The notes under the pieces: model-generated
Told to the model about the DNA's origin: nothing
Database searches by the model: none
Seen by the model: only the letters and a program-made list of their open reading frames with translations
Assembly (NCBI RefSeq): GCF_965216415.1
Contig: NZ_CBDCFU010000002.1
Length of the DNA stretch: 64,000 bases
Strand: one strand, 5' to 3'
Source of the DNA: Marivita sp003149565
GTDB taxonomy: Bacteria; Pseudomonadota; Alphaproteobacteria; Rhodobacterales; Rhodobacteraceae
In this document: positions 24,227 to 32,978 of the stretch, in pieces
How the letters are laid out: every line of letters begins with the position of its first letter
How positions within the stretch are numbered: position 1 is the first letter of the stretch
Made by a program: the position numbers and the translations under genes

Positions 24227-25627
24227 ATGGATATCACCTTTCTTCTGAACGGAGAGAGCGTGGAGTTGCGAGACGTGTCCCCCACGGCAACGCTGCTCGA
24301 TTGGCTGCGCGAAGAGCGCGGCCTTACTGGCACCAAGGAAGGCTGTAACGAAGGTGACTGCGGTGCCTGCACCGTGATGATCACCGATGGGCGCGGCGCG
24401 CGCTCTCTCAACGCCTGCATTTTGCTGCTGCCACAGTTGGACGGCTCTGCGGTGCGCACAGTTGAGGGCATATCCGGCCCGGACGGCACGCTTCACCCGG
24501 TGCAAACGGCGATGATCGACCACCATGGATCGCAATGCGGCTTCTGCACGCCTGGTTTCGTCGTGTCGATGGCGGTCGCGCATCTGAATGGCGACACCAA
24601 TCACGACGACGCCCTGGCCGGCAACTTGTGTCGCTGCACCGGCTACGCCCCGATCACCCGCGCGGCGGAAGCCGCCACCAACCAGCCTGTGCCGGAGTGG
24701 ATGCAAGACACCCCCCCTGCTTCTCTGTTTCAAAAATACCCTTCGGGGGGGCTGGGGGGCAGACAGCCCCCCAGCATCTCCGCCCCTGAAACGCTGGATG
24801 ATCTCGCAACCATCTACGCCGCCCGCCCCGATGCAACGCTGATCGCCGGGGCGACGGATGTGGGGCTCTGGGTGACGAAATCCCTGCGCGATCTGGACGA
24901 TGTCATCTTCCTCAACCGCTGCACCGAACTGCAACAGGTCGAGGAAACCGACGACACATTGCGCATCGGCGCGGGCGTCACGATGGACCGGGTCCTGACC
25001 GCCGTGAAGGACCTCCACCCGTCCTACGCCGAAATGATCCGCCGCTACGGCTCGGCGCAAGTGCGGGCGGCGGCGACCATCGGCGGCAACATCGCCAATG
25101 GCTCGCCCATCGGGGACAACCCGCCTGCACTCATTGCGATGGGCGCGACGCTGCACCTGCGGGCCGGTGACCACCGCCGCGACATGCCGCTGGAAGAGTT
25201 CTTCATCGACTACGGCAAACAGGACCGCGCCAAGGGCGAATTTGTCGAGGCCGTCACGATCCCGCGACACGCTCCCGGGCTGAAGGTCTACAAACTCTCC
25301 AAGCGCTTCGATCAGGACATCTCAGCCGTCTGCGGCGCGTTCGACATCACCGTGACGGATGGCACAGTGAGCGCGGCGCGCGTGGCCTTCGGCGGCATGG
25401 CCGGCACCCCGAAACGCGCCCCCGCGGTGGAAGCCGCCTTGACCGGCAAACCGTGGTCCGAGGCCACCATTCGCGCCGCGATGGCCATGATGGCCGAGGA
25501 TTACACCCCCCTGTCCGACATGCGCGCCTCAGCCGAGTACCGACTGCACGCGGCGGAAAACATGCTGCTGCGCTACTGGCACGAGGATCAGGGCATCGCC
25601 TCTAACGTGTTGGAGGTGTCGGCATGA
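24227..25627 (+). CDS. xdhA: Xanthine dehydrogenase, small subunit (Fe-S and FAD domains)
   Basis: The 466-residue XdhA carries electrons from the molybdenum site to NAD+. Two [2Fe-2S] clusters are visible: the plant-type CNEGDCGAC plus a later Cys, and CGFCTPG with CRCTGYAP. The FAD-binding domain follows, with GATDVGLWVTK and GGNIANGSPIGD. The linker between domains (about residues 165-185) contains an inserted palindromic DNA element translated as LFQKYPSGGLGGRQPPS, not expected in the family. The ATG at 24227 gives the standard MDITFLLNG start. The stop overlaps xdhB by four bases. Confidence 0.95.
   Translation: MDITFLLNGESVELRDVSPTATLLDWLREERGLTGTKEGCNEGDCGACTVMITDGRGARSLNACILLLPQLDGSAVRTVEGISGPDGTLHPVQTAMIDHHGSQCGFCTPGFVVSMAVAHLNGDTNHDDALAGNLCRCTGYAPITRAAEAATNQPVPEWMQDTPPASLFQKYPSGGLGGRQPPSISAPETLDDLATIYAARPDATLIAGATDVGLWVTKSLRDLDDVIFLNRCTELQQVEETDDTLRIGAGVTMDRVLTAVKDLHPSYAEMIRRYGSAQVRAAATIGGNIANGSPIGDNPPALIAMGATLHLRAGDHRRDMPLEEFFIDYGKQDRAKGEFVEAVTIPRHAPGLKVYKLSKRFDQDISAVCGAFDITVTDGTVSAARVAFGGMAGTPKRAPAVEAALTGKPWSEATIRAAMAMMAEDYTPLSDMRASAEYRLHAAENMLLRYWHEDQGIASNVLEVSA
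24730..24775. repeat. Palindromic element inserted in frame within xdhA
   Basis: The stretch TTTCAAAAATACCC plus a G-rich segment is followed by a perfect hairpin, GCTGGGGGGC (24751-24760), AGACA, GCCCCCCAGC (24766-24775). It has the look of a mobile palindromic repeat rather than gene sequence and falls in the linker between the Fe-S and FAD domains without breaking the frame. Confidence 0.65.
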
Positions 25628-28029
25628 GTATCGCCAAGCCCCTCCCCCACGACGCGGCGCATCTGCATGTCACCGGACAGGCCCGTTATGTGGATGACAT
25701 CCCGACCCCGAAAGGCACGCTGCATCTGACCTTCGGCCTGAGCACCATCGCCGCCGGGCGGATCACCTCGATTGACCTCGACGCGGTGCGCGCCGCCCCC
25801 GGTGTGGTGGGCGTGTGGGAGGCCAAAGACCTGCCCAGCGACTGCGATTGTTCGCCCTCGGCCCATGACGAGCCGATGTTGTCGGGCGCGACGATCCACT
25901 ACTTTGGTCAACCCATCTTTCTGGTCGCCGCCACCAGCCACCTCGCCGCCCGCAAGGCGGCGCGCCTCGGGCAGATCAGCTATGCCGAACGCGATGCGAT
26001 CCTGACCATTGACGAGGCAATGGCCGCCAACAGCCGGTTCGAGGACGGCCCCCGCATCTGGGAAAAGGGCGATGCGGGCGAAGCCATCGACACCGCGCCG
26101 CGCCAGATCAGCGGCGTGATCGAAATGGGCGGGCAAGAGCATTTCTACCTCGAAGGCCAATCCGCCATGGCCCTGCCGCAGGAAGGCGGCGACATGGTGG
26201 TGCATGCCTCGACCCAACATCCGACCGAAATCCAGCATAAAGTGGCGCATGCCCTGCACCTGCCGATGCATGCCGTCCGCGTCGAAACCCGGCGCATGGG
26301 CGGCGGGTTTGGTGGCAAGGAAAGCCAGGGCAACGCTCTGGCCATCGCCTGTGCCGTGGTGGCCTCGGCCACCGGGCGTCCGGCCAAGATGCGCTACGAC
26401 CGCGACGATGATTTCATGATCACCGGCAAACGGCATGATTTCCGTATCGAATACCGTGTCGGCTTCGACGATCAGGGTGTGATCTCGGGTATTGAATTCC
26501 AGCAGTACGCACGGTGCGGCTGGGCGCAGGATCTGTCCCTGCCCGTCGCCGACCGCGCGATGCTGCATGCCGACAACGCCTATCACCTGCCGCATGTGCG
26601 GATCGAAAGCCACCGCCTCAAGACCAATACCCAAAGCGCCACGGCGTTCCGGGGCTTTGGTGGGCCGCAGGGGATGTTGGGGGTCGAGCGCGTGATGGAT
26701 CACATCGCCCATGATCTGGGTCTCGACCCGGTCGCGGTGCGGCGGGCGAATTACTACGCGGCAGAGGTCGATGCGGCTCCGCCGCCGCCTTCGGCCTCCC
26801 AGACTGTATCTGGCAAGATGACGGAGCAGGACATCGCCTCGCGCGGGTCCGAGGAGCTGGTGGAGAACACCGGCGCGACGGCGGCGGTTGCCGAACAGAC
26901 CACGCCTTACGGGCAGATTGTCGAGGATTTCATCCTGCACGAGATGACAGATCGGTTGCTCGATGGCGCGAGTTACGAGGCGCGGCGCGCAGCCGTGGCG
27001 GAGTGGAATGCGGGCAATGCCGTCATCAAGAAGGGCCTCGCCTTTTCACCGGTGAAGTTCGGAATCTCCTTCACGCTGACGCACCTCAATCAGGCGGGCG
27101 CTTTGGTGCATGTGTATCAGGACGGCTCCATCCATATGAACCACGGCGGCACGGAGATGGGACAGGGCCTGTTCCAGAAGGTGGCGCAGGTGGCTGCCGA
27201 CCGCTTTGGTGTGCCCCTTGAAATGGTCAAGATCACCGCGACGGATACCGGCAAGGTCCCCAACACTTCCGCAACGGCGGCCTCGAGCGGGTCGGACCTG
27301 AACGGCATGGCGGTCAAGGCGGCCTGCGACACGATCCGCGACCGGATGGCGAACCATCTGGCAAGCCTGCACCAGTGCGACGCACGGGATGTGATTTTCG
27401 CCGACGGACAGGTGAGCGTTCAGGGGGAAAGCTACAGCTTCGCCAAAGCCGCGCAGCTGACCTATGAGGCGCGGGTCAGCCTGTCCGCCACAGGGTTCTA
27501 CCGCACACCAAAGCTCAGCTGGGACCGTATCAAGGGTCAGGGTCGGCCTTTCTTCTACTTTGCCTATGGCGCGGCACTCAGCGAAGTGGCGGTGGACACG
27601 CTGACTGGCGAGTACCGCATCCTGCGCACCGATATCCTGCACGACGCGGGATCATCGCTGAATCCCGCGTTGGACATCGGGCAAGTCGAGGGAGGTTTTG
27701 TGCAAGGCGCGGGTTGGCTCACAACCGAGGAACTGGTTTGGGACAACGAGGGACGCCTGCGCACCCATGCGCCCTCGACCTACAAGATCCCCGCCTGTTC
27801 GGACCGGCCTGACGTGTTCAATGTCGCTCTTTGGGACGGGCGCAACCGGGAGGACACGATCTATCGCTCCAAGGCGGTGGGAGAGCCGCCCTTCATGCTG
27901 GGCATGTCCGTGTTTCTGGCCTTGTCCGATGCGGTGGCGGCCTGCGGCGACGGCTACCCAGCGCTTGACGCACCAGCCACGCCCGAACGGGTGCTGGCGG
28001 CCATAGAAAGGGTGCGCAATGGCGTTTGA
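25624..28029 (+). CDS. xdhB: Xanthine dehydrogenase, molybdopterin-binding large subunit
   Basis: The 801-residue XdhB holds the molybdenum cofactor and oxidises hypoxanthine and xanthine to urate. Family motifs are in place: GGGFGGKE, FRGFGGPQG, the GTEMGQGL cofactor loop, and the active-site VGEPPFMLG glutamate near the C-terminus. The start MSIAKPLPHDAAHLHVTGQARYVDDIP is typical. It overlaps xdhA by four bases and xdhC by eleven, so the three subunits are translationally linked. Confidence 0.96.
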   Translation: MSIAKPLPHDAAHLHVTGQARYVDDIPTPKGTLHLTFGLSTIAAGRITSIDLDAVRAAPGVVGVWEAKDLPSDCDCSPSAHDEPMLSGATIHYFGQPIFLVAATSHLAARKAARLGQISYAERDAILTIDEAMAANSRFEDGPRIWEKGDAGEAIDTAPRQISGVIEMGGQEHFYLEGQSAMALPQEGGDMVVHASTQHPTEIQHKVAHALHLPMHAVRVETRRMGGGFGGKESQGNALAIACAVVASATGRPAKMRYDRDDDFMITGKRHDFRIEYRVGFDDQGVISGIEFQQYARCGWAQDLSLPVADRAMLHADNAYHLPHVRIESHRLKTNTQSATAFRGFGGPQGMLGVERVMDHIAHDLGLDPVAVRRANYYAAEVDAAPPPPSASQTVSGKMTEQDIASRGSEELVENTGATAAVAEQTTPYGQIVEDFILHEMTDRLLDGASYEARRAAVAEWNAGNAVIKKGLAFSPVKFGISFTLTHLNQAGALVHVYQDGSIHMNHGGTEMGQGLFQKVAQVAADRFGVPLEMVKITATDTGKVPNTSATAASSGSDLNGMAVKAACDTIRDRMANHLASLHQCDARDVIFADGQVSVQGESYSFAKAAQLTYEARVSLSATGFYRTPKLSWDRIKGQGRPFFYFAYGAALSEVAVDTLTGEYRILRTDILHDAGSSLNPALDIGQVEGGFVQGAGWLTTEELVWDNEGRLRTHAPSTYKIPACSDRPDVFNVALWDGRNREDTIYRSKAVGEPPFMLGMSVFLALSDAVAACGDGYPALDAPATPERVLAAIERVRNGV

Positions 28030-28960
28030 TCTGAGGGCCTTGCACACGGCCATTGCGACACATGGCCGGGTCGCCCGCGTTGTGATCGCCGAGGTGCAGG
28101 GCTCCTCCCCGCGCGAGGTGGGTGCGTCGATGCTGGTCTGGGAGGGCGGGCAATCCGGCACCATCGGCGGCGGCGCGCTGGAATATCAAGCGGCGCAGCA
28201 GGCCTTCGCCCGAGAGGGGTTCAGCCGCCATCCACTGGGTCCCGAGCTGGGCCAGTGCTGCGGTGGCGCGGTAACGTTGCTCACCGAGGTCTACGATACA
28301 AACCGGCTTGCCACGCTCGACGGCGAATCCGTGATCGCGCGCGGGCCGGGCGAGATGCCACTGGCCGTCAAACGCCTGACGACCTGCGCCCGAAATCAGG
28401 GCGTGGACCTGCGCCCGCGCATGGTGCAGGGCTGGTTTGTCGAACCTGTGGCACAGCCAACCCGTCCGCTCTGGATCTGGGGCGCGGGCCATGTCGGGCG
28501 CGCGCTCGTGGATGTGCTGCACCCGATCCCCGACATCGAGATCACCTGGGTCGACACCGCGCCGAACCGTTTTCCCGACACCATTCCGGAGGCGGTGAAT
28601 GCCCTGCCCGCCAGCGACCCGCTGCGTGTTGTCTCTCGCGCACCGGATACCGCCGCACATCTGATCCTGACCTACTCACACGCGCTCGATCTCAGCCTCT
28701 GTGATGCGCTGCTGCGCCACGGGTTCGGGTTCACCGGCCTGATCGGATCCGACACCAAATGGGCGCGCTTCACCTCTCGTTTGCGCAAAATGGGCCATTC
28801 CGATGCCCAGATTTCACGCATTTGCTGCCCGATTGGGCAAAAATCTCTCGGAAAGCACCCTCAGGCAATTGCCGTTGGGGTTGCTGCGCAGCTATTGACC
28901 CTTTCAACGACCAAAGCAGGTGCCCTGTGCCCGACGACCTCCTTCGCCTCGACGGCCTGA
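28019..28960 (+). CDS. xdhC: Xanthine dehydrogenase maturation factor XdhC
   Basis: The 313-residue XdhC binds molybdenum cofactor, helps sulfurate it and inserts it into XdhB. Visible are the N-terminal CoxI/XdhC domain (VQGSSPREVGASMLVW, GTIGGGALEY, GPELGQCCGG) and the C-terminal Rossmann-like domain (LWIWGAGHVGRAL). It overlaps both xdhB and the following ABC-transporter gene, so the whole block is one transcription unit. Confidence 0.94.
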   Translation: MAFDLRALHTAIATHGRVARVVIAEVQGSSPREVGASMLVWEGGQSGTIGGGALEYQAAQQAFAREGFSRHPLGPELGQCCGGAVTLLTEVYDTNRLATLDGESVIARGPGEMPLAVKRLTTCARNQGVDLRPRMVQGWFVEPVAQPTRPLWIWGAGHVGRALVDVLHPIPDIEITWVDTAPNRFPDTIPEAVNALPASDPLRVVSRAPDTAAHLILTYSHALDLSLCDALLRHGFGFTGLIGSDTKWARFTSRLRKMGHSDAQISRICCPIGQKSLGKHPQAIAVGVAAQLLTLSTTKAGALCPTTSFASTA

Positions 28961-30450
28961 CCAAGGCCTATCCCGGTGTCGTCGCCAATGACGACGTGTC
29001 CTTCGACGTCCGCGAAGGAGAAATCCACGCATTGCTGGGCGAAAACGGCGCGGGCAAGTCGACCTTGGTCAAAATGATCTACGGGCTGGTGAAGCCGGAC
29101 AAGGGCAGTATGACCTTGCGCGGCCAGTCTTATACACCGTCCGAGCCCAGCGCCGCGCGTCAAGCCGGAGTGGCGATGGTGTTCCAGCATTTCTCGCTGT
29201 TTGATGCACTGGACGTGGCCGAGAACGTGGCTTTGGGCATGGAAAACCCACCGCCGCGCCGCGATCTGGCCGGGCAAATCCGGGACGTGTCAGAAACCTA
29301 TGGTCTGCCGCTCGACCCGTCCCGTACTGTGGGCACCCTGTCGGCGGGCGAACGACAACGGGTCGAGATCATCCGCTGCCTCCTGCAAGAGCCGAAGCTG
29401 CTGATCATGGACGAACCCACCTCGGTGCTGACGCCGCAGGAAGTGGAGATCCTGTTCGAGACCCTGCGCAAGCTGAAATCCGAAGGCACGGCAATCCTCT
29501 ATATCAGCCACAAGCTGGAAGAGATCCGCGCGCTCTGCGACCATGCGACGATTCTGCGCCTGGGCAAGAAGGTGGCGACCTGCACACCGGCCGAGACCAC
29601 AGCACGCGCGATGGCCGAGATGATGGTGGGCTCCAGCTTTGCCTCCCCCGCCGCCAAGGCCAAGACACCCGGAGAGGTGCTCCTGCGGGTCGACAACCTG
29701 ACCATGCCCGCGCCCGGTGCCTTCGGCACACCGCTGCGCGGCATCAGCTTTGAGCTGCGCGCGGGCGAGGTGCTGGGCTTTGGTGGGGTGGCGGGCAATG
29801 GGCAGGACGAATTGCTGCTGGCGCTTTCGGGCGAACGCACCACCAAGCGCGGCACGATCTGGGTCAAGGGCGCGGATGTGAGCCGCGACGGACCGGTGGC
29901 GCGCCGCGCGGTCGGCTTCCTGACAGCGCCTGAAGAACGGCTGGGCCATGCGGCGGCCCCGAACATGAGCCTGACGGAAAACGCGGTTCTGACGGCAGGA
30001 CGGCGACAAAGGCTGGTGAACAAAGGCTTCATCAACTGGAAACGCGCCGATGGTTTTGCGCAGGACGTGATAAAACGCTTCGACGTGCGCACCCCCGGCA
30101 CCCATGTCGCCGCGCGGGCGCTGTCGGGCGGGAACCTGCAGAAATTCGTCATCGGACGCGAGGTGGCGCAGACCCCCAGCATCCTCGTGGTCAACCAGCC
30201 CACCTGGGGTGTCGACGCTGCTGCCGCAGCCGCGATCCGGCAGGCACTGCTGGATCTCGCGGCACAGGGCGCGGCGATCCTCGTGGTCAGTCAGGACCTC
30301 GATGAATTGATGGAAATAGCCGACCGCTTCGGAGCACTCAACGAAGGGCGGCTGTCCGCGCTCAAGCCGGTTGCAGACCTGAGCATCGAAGAAATCGGCC
30401 TGATGATGGGCGGAGCGCATGACATGGAGGTGGCCCATGTGGACGCGTGA
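28927..30450 (+). CDS. ABC transporter ATP-binding protein, BMP/Nup purine type
   Basis: A 507-residue tandem ATPase with two nucleotide-binding domains. The first has a full Walker A (GENGAGKST), LSAGERQRVEI signature and LLIMDEPTS Walker B. The second is degenerate in Walker A (GVAGNGQDEL) but keeps LSGGNLQK, as usual for sugar/nucleoside importers. A GTG at 28927 preceded by a weak ribosome site is the best start, since it matches the family N-terminus (LLRLDGLTKAYPGV) and overlaps the xdhC end. With the two permeases and the lipoprotein-like binder downstream it should import purine nucleosides or bases. Confidence 0.9.
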   Translation: MPDDLLRLDGLTKAYPGVVANDDVSFDVREGEIHALLGENGAGKSTLVKMIYGLVKPDKGSMTLRGQSYTPSEPSAARQAGVAMVFQHFSLFDALDVAENVALGMENPPPRRDLAGQIRDVSETYGLPLDPSRTVGTLSAGERQRVEIIRCLLQEPKLLIMDEPTSVLTPQEVEILFETLRKLKSEGTAILYISHKLEEIRALCDHATILRLGKKVATCTPAETTARAMAEMMVGSSFASPAAKAKTPGEVLLRVDNLTMPAPGAFGTPLRGISFELRAGEVLGFGGVAGNGQDELLLALSGERTTKRGTIWVKGADVSRDGPVARRAVGFLTAPEERLGHAAAPNMSLTENAVLTAGRRQRLVNKGFINWKRADGFAQDVIKRFDVRTPGTHVAARALSGGNLQKFVIGREVAQTPSILVVNQPTWGVDAAAAAAIRQALLDLAAQGAAILVVSQDLDELMEIADRFGALNEGRLSALKPVADLSIEEIGLMMGGAHDMEVAHVDA

Positions 30451-30492
30451 CGCCTTTGACCGAGGCCTGTGCTGCCTGGTATCCGTGGATAT

Positions 30493-30561
30493 GCATATTT
30501 ATGAAAAGAAGAAGCTGGGACAGCGCGCAGACTCCCCGGCTTCTTCTTTTTCCAAATATGC
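30493..30561. repeat. 69-bp palindromic element in the transporter operon
   Basis: The left arm starts GCATATTTATGAAAAGAAGA (30493) and the right arm ends TTCTTTTTCCAAATATGC (30561). The arms pair over about 22 bp with a few bulges, around a 24-base centre. It lies in the 153-bp gap between the ATPase and the first permease. Such 60-100 bp palindromes behave like dispersed repeats in related genomes. Confidence 0.7.
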
Positions 30562-30603
30562 AAAAGCCAACGGTCGCCACTGCGGGACCCGGGAGGGCTG
30601 TTC

Positions 30604-31689
30604 ATGATCCGGCTTGAAAAACGCCCGCAGCCCTCAAAGGCCTGGACGGTGGCGACGCCGATTCTTGCGGTGATCCTGACGATGATCTTCGGCGGGATCA
30701 TGTTCGGCCTGATCGGCACCTCGCCGGTCGAGGCGATCCGGACGATCTTTTGGGATCCGCTGTTTCACCCGCAGTTTTCCGGCTTTTCGCGTCCTCAGTT
30801 GCTGGTGAAGGCGGGGCCGCTGATCCTGATTGCCATCGGACTTTCCATCGGTTTCCGGGCTGGCATCTGGAACATCGGTGCTGAAGGCCAGTATATCATG
30901 GGCGCAATCTGCGGCGCTGGGGCGGGGCTCGCGCTCTACCCGATGGAGTCGGCGTTGATCCTGCCTCTGATGGTGGTTGCAGGCGCTTTGGGCGGTTGGG
31001 CCTGGGCGATGATCCCGGCGCTTCTCAAGGTGAAGTTCGGGACCAATGAAATTCTGGTGTCGCTTATGCTGGTCTACGTGGCCGAGAACATTCTCGCCTC
31101 GGTTTCCTCAGGTCTATTAAGAAACCCCGAAGGGATGGGCTTTCCCGGCTCGCGCAACCTGTCGCAATGGTCGTCCTCGCAAAACCTTGAATTGATCCCG
31201 AACACCGGCATGCACCTTGGTGTTCTGGCAGCATTCATCGCGGTGATCCTCGCCTATGTGCTGCTGACCCGGCACATTCAGGGCTACAATATCCGTCTGA
31301 CTGGCGAAGCGCCGCGCGCCGCCAAATTCTCGGGGGTTTCTCCTGCGCGCACCATCCTGTTCTGTCTGGGTCTCGCAGGTGCACTGGCCGGCATGGCGGG
31401 GCTTTTTGAAGTCACCGGCCCCGCAGGACAGATCAGCATCGACTTCGGCTCGGGCTATGGCTTCACCGCGATCATCGTGGCCTTCCTTGGCAGGTTGCAC
31501 CCGGTGGGTATCCTGCTGGCGGGGCTGTTGATGGCGCTGACCTACATCGGAGGCGAGCTTGCGCAGCTCATGCTGGGTGTACCCGGCGCGTCGATCCAGC
31601 TCTTTCAGGGGATGCTGCTGTTCTTCCTGCTCGGTGTCGATGTACTGACCAATTATCGCGTCAGGTTCGGCGCGGCGGAGGTGGCGTGA
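30604..31689 (+). CDS. ABC transporter permease (BMP/Nup type), subunit 1
   Basis: A 361-residue membrane permease of the BPD_transp_2 family with eight to ten hydrophobic helices. The GIWNIGAEGQYIMGA segment and the NEILVSLMLVYVAENI loop are characteristic. Partner of the ATPase upstream and of the second permease downstream. The stop overlaps the start of a small membrane protein. Confidence 0.92.
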   Translation: MIRLEKRPQPSKAWTVATPILAVILTMIFGGIMFGLIGTSPVEAIRTIFWDPLFHPQFSGFSRPQLLVKAGPLILIAIGLSIGFRAGIWNIGAEGQYIMGAICGAGAGLALYPMESALILPLMVVAGALGGWAWAMIPALLKVKFGTNEILVSLMLVYVAENILASVSSGLLRNPEGMGFPGSRNLSQWSSSQNLELIPNTGMHLGVLAAFIAVILAYVLLTRHIQGYNIRLTGEAPRAAKFSGVSPARTILFCLGLAGALAGMAGLFEVTGPAGQISIDFGSGYGFTAIIVAFLGRLHPVGILLAGLLMALTYIGGELAQLMLGVPGASIQLFQGMLLFFLLGVDVLTNYRVRFGAAEVA

Positions 31690-31994
31690 TGGGCTTTCAT
31701 ATCCTCAAACCTGCACTCATGGGCCTGATGATGGGCGCGATGATGCTCTGGATGATGCATGGCTGGCTGATCGGGGACGGCCCCGCAAATGCCCTTGTGT
31801 TCGTGTTGGGTCATGTGGCTGTGGTCGCCGCAGTTGCGCTGACGGCGGCGCTGGGTCTGCATCGCCGCTTTCCGGTTCTGGCACGACTGACGCGGCACCG
31901 GCCAAGCCTGTCCCACATCGCCATCATGCTGGGGAGTGCCGCGCTCTTTGCTCTAGCGATCCACCTTGTGCACGGAGCGCCAACATGGATCTGA
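31689..31994 (+). CDS. Small membrane protein inside the purine-transporter operon
   Basis: A 101-residue protein with three predicted membrane helices and a methionine-rich first helix (MGLMMGAMMLWMMHG). It sits between the two permease genes. Its ATG overlaps the upstream stop (TGATG), with a GTG three bases earlier as an alternative start, and its end overlaps the next permease. No family is recognised. The position suggests a transporter-associated accessory protein. Confidence 0.75.
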   Translation: MGFHILKPALMGLMMGAMMLWMMHGWLIGDGPANALVFVLGHVAVVAAVALTAALGLHRRFPVLARLTRHRPSLSHIAIMLGSAALFALAIHLVHGAPTWI

Positions 31995-32917
31995 GCGCAA
32001 TCAATCCGGTTCTTCTGGTCGCCTCGATCATGATCTCGGCCACACCGATCCTTCTGGCTGCGATTGGCGAGATGGTGGTCGAGAAATCCGGCGTTCTGAA
32101 CCTTGGCGTCGAGGGCATGATGATTACTGGCGCGGTGATCGGCTTTATCGTCGCCATCAACACCGGCGCGCCTCTGTTGGGATTTGCCACAGCCGCCATT
32201 GCAGGCGCAGTACTGTCGCTGGCCTTTGGCGTGCTGACGCAGATCTTCCTGTCCAATCAGGTTGCTACCGGGCTTGGCCTGACACTGGTGGGGCTTGGAC
32301 TGTCCTCGCTCTTGGGTAAACCCTATGAGGGCCAGAAGACCGTCACCCTGCCCAAGCTCGACATTCCGATCCTGAGCGATCTGCCAGCGGTCGGGCGCAT
32401 GTTCTTCAGCCATGACATCATGGTCTATATCAGCCTCGGAATCGTTGTTGCCGTCTGGGCCTTCCTCAAACACACCCGCGCCGGGCTGATCCTGCGGGCT
32501 GTGGGCGAAAGCCACGAAAGCGCGCACGCCTTGGGCTACAAGGTGATCCGTGTCCGGATGCTGGCCATCATGTTCGGTGGGGCCTGCGCGGGGCTGGGTG
32601 GCGCCTATCTCAGTCTTGTGCGCGTGCCGCAATGGACCGAAGGCATGACCGCCGGCGCCGGCTGGATTGCGCTTGCCATTGTGGTCTTCGCCAGCTGGCG
32701 CGCGGGCCGCGTTCTGGTCGGTGCCTATCTTTTCGGCGGCATCACCGTGCTGCAACTCAATCTGCAAGCCGCAGGTCTGACGTGGGGTGTGCAGTACTTG
32801 TCCATGTCGCCCTATCTGATAACGATCCTCGTGCTTGTTTTGATCTCGTCCAACCGCTCGCGGGGCAGTCACAATGCCCCCGCGAACCTTGGACAGACTT
32901 TCCACGCGACCCGGTGA
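31985..32917 (+). CDS. ABC transporter permease (BMP/Nup type), subunit 2
   Basis: A 310-residue membrane permease of the same superfamily as the gene at 30604, with the expected motifs EKSGVLNLGVEGMMITGA and SHESAHALGYKVIRVR. Two different permeases form the membrane part of these importers. It precedes the binding-protein gene with a 61-bp gap. Confidence 0.92.
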   Translation: MDLSAINPVLLVASIMISATPILLAAIGEMVVEKSGVLNLGVEGMMITGAVIGFIVAINTGAPLLGFATAAIAGAVLSLAFGVLTQIFLSNQVATGLGLTLVGLGLSSLLGKPYEGQKTVTLPKLDIPILSDLPAVGRMFFSHDIMVYISLGIVVAVWAFLKHTRAGLILRAVGESHESAHALGYKVIRVRMLAIMFGGACAGLGGAYLSLVRVPQWTEGMTAGAGWIALAIVVFASWRAGRVLVGAYLFGGITVLQLNLQAAGLTWGVQYLSMSPYLITILVLVLISSNRSRGSHNAPANLGQTFHATR

Positions 32918-32978
32918 CACAACCGGGCGCATCCAATCCAACGGGGGCGCTGCCGCCCCACCAACCGGGAGAAACCCT

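Noticed and set aside
30424..30607. Small open frame between the ATPase and the first permease
   Set aside because: It is the translation of the palindromic element, with no ribosome site and no independent support.
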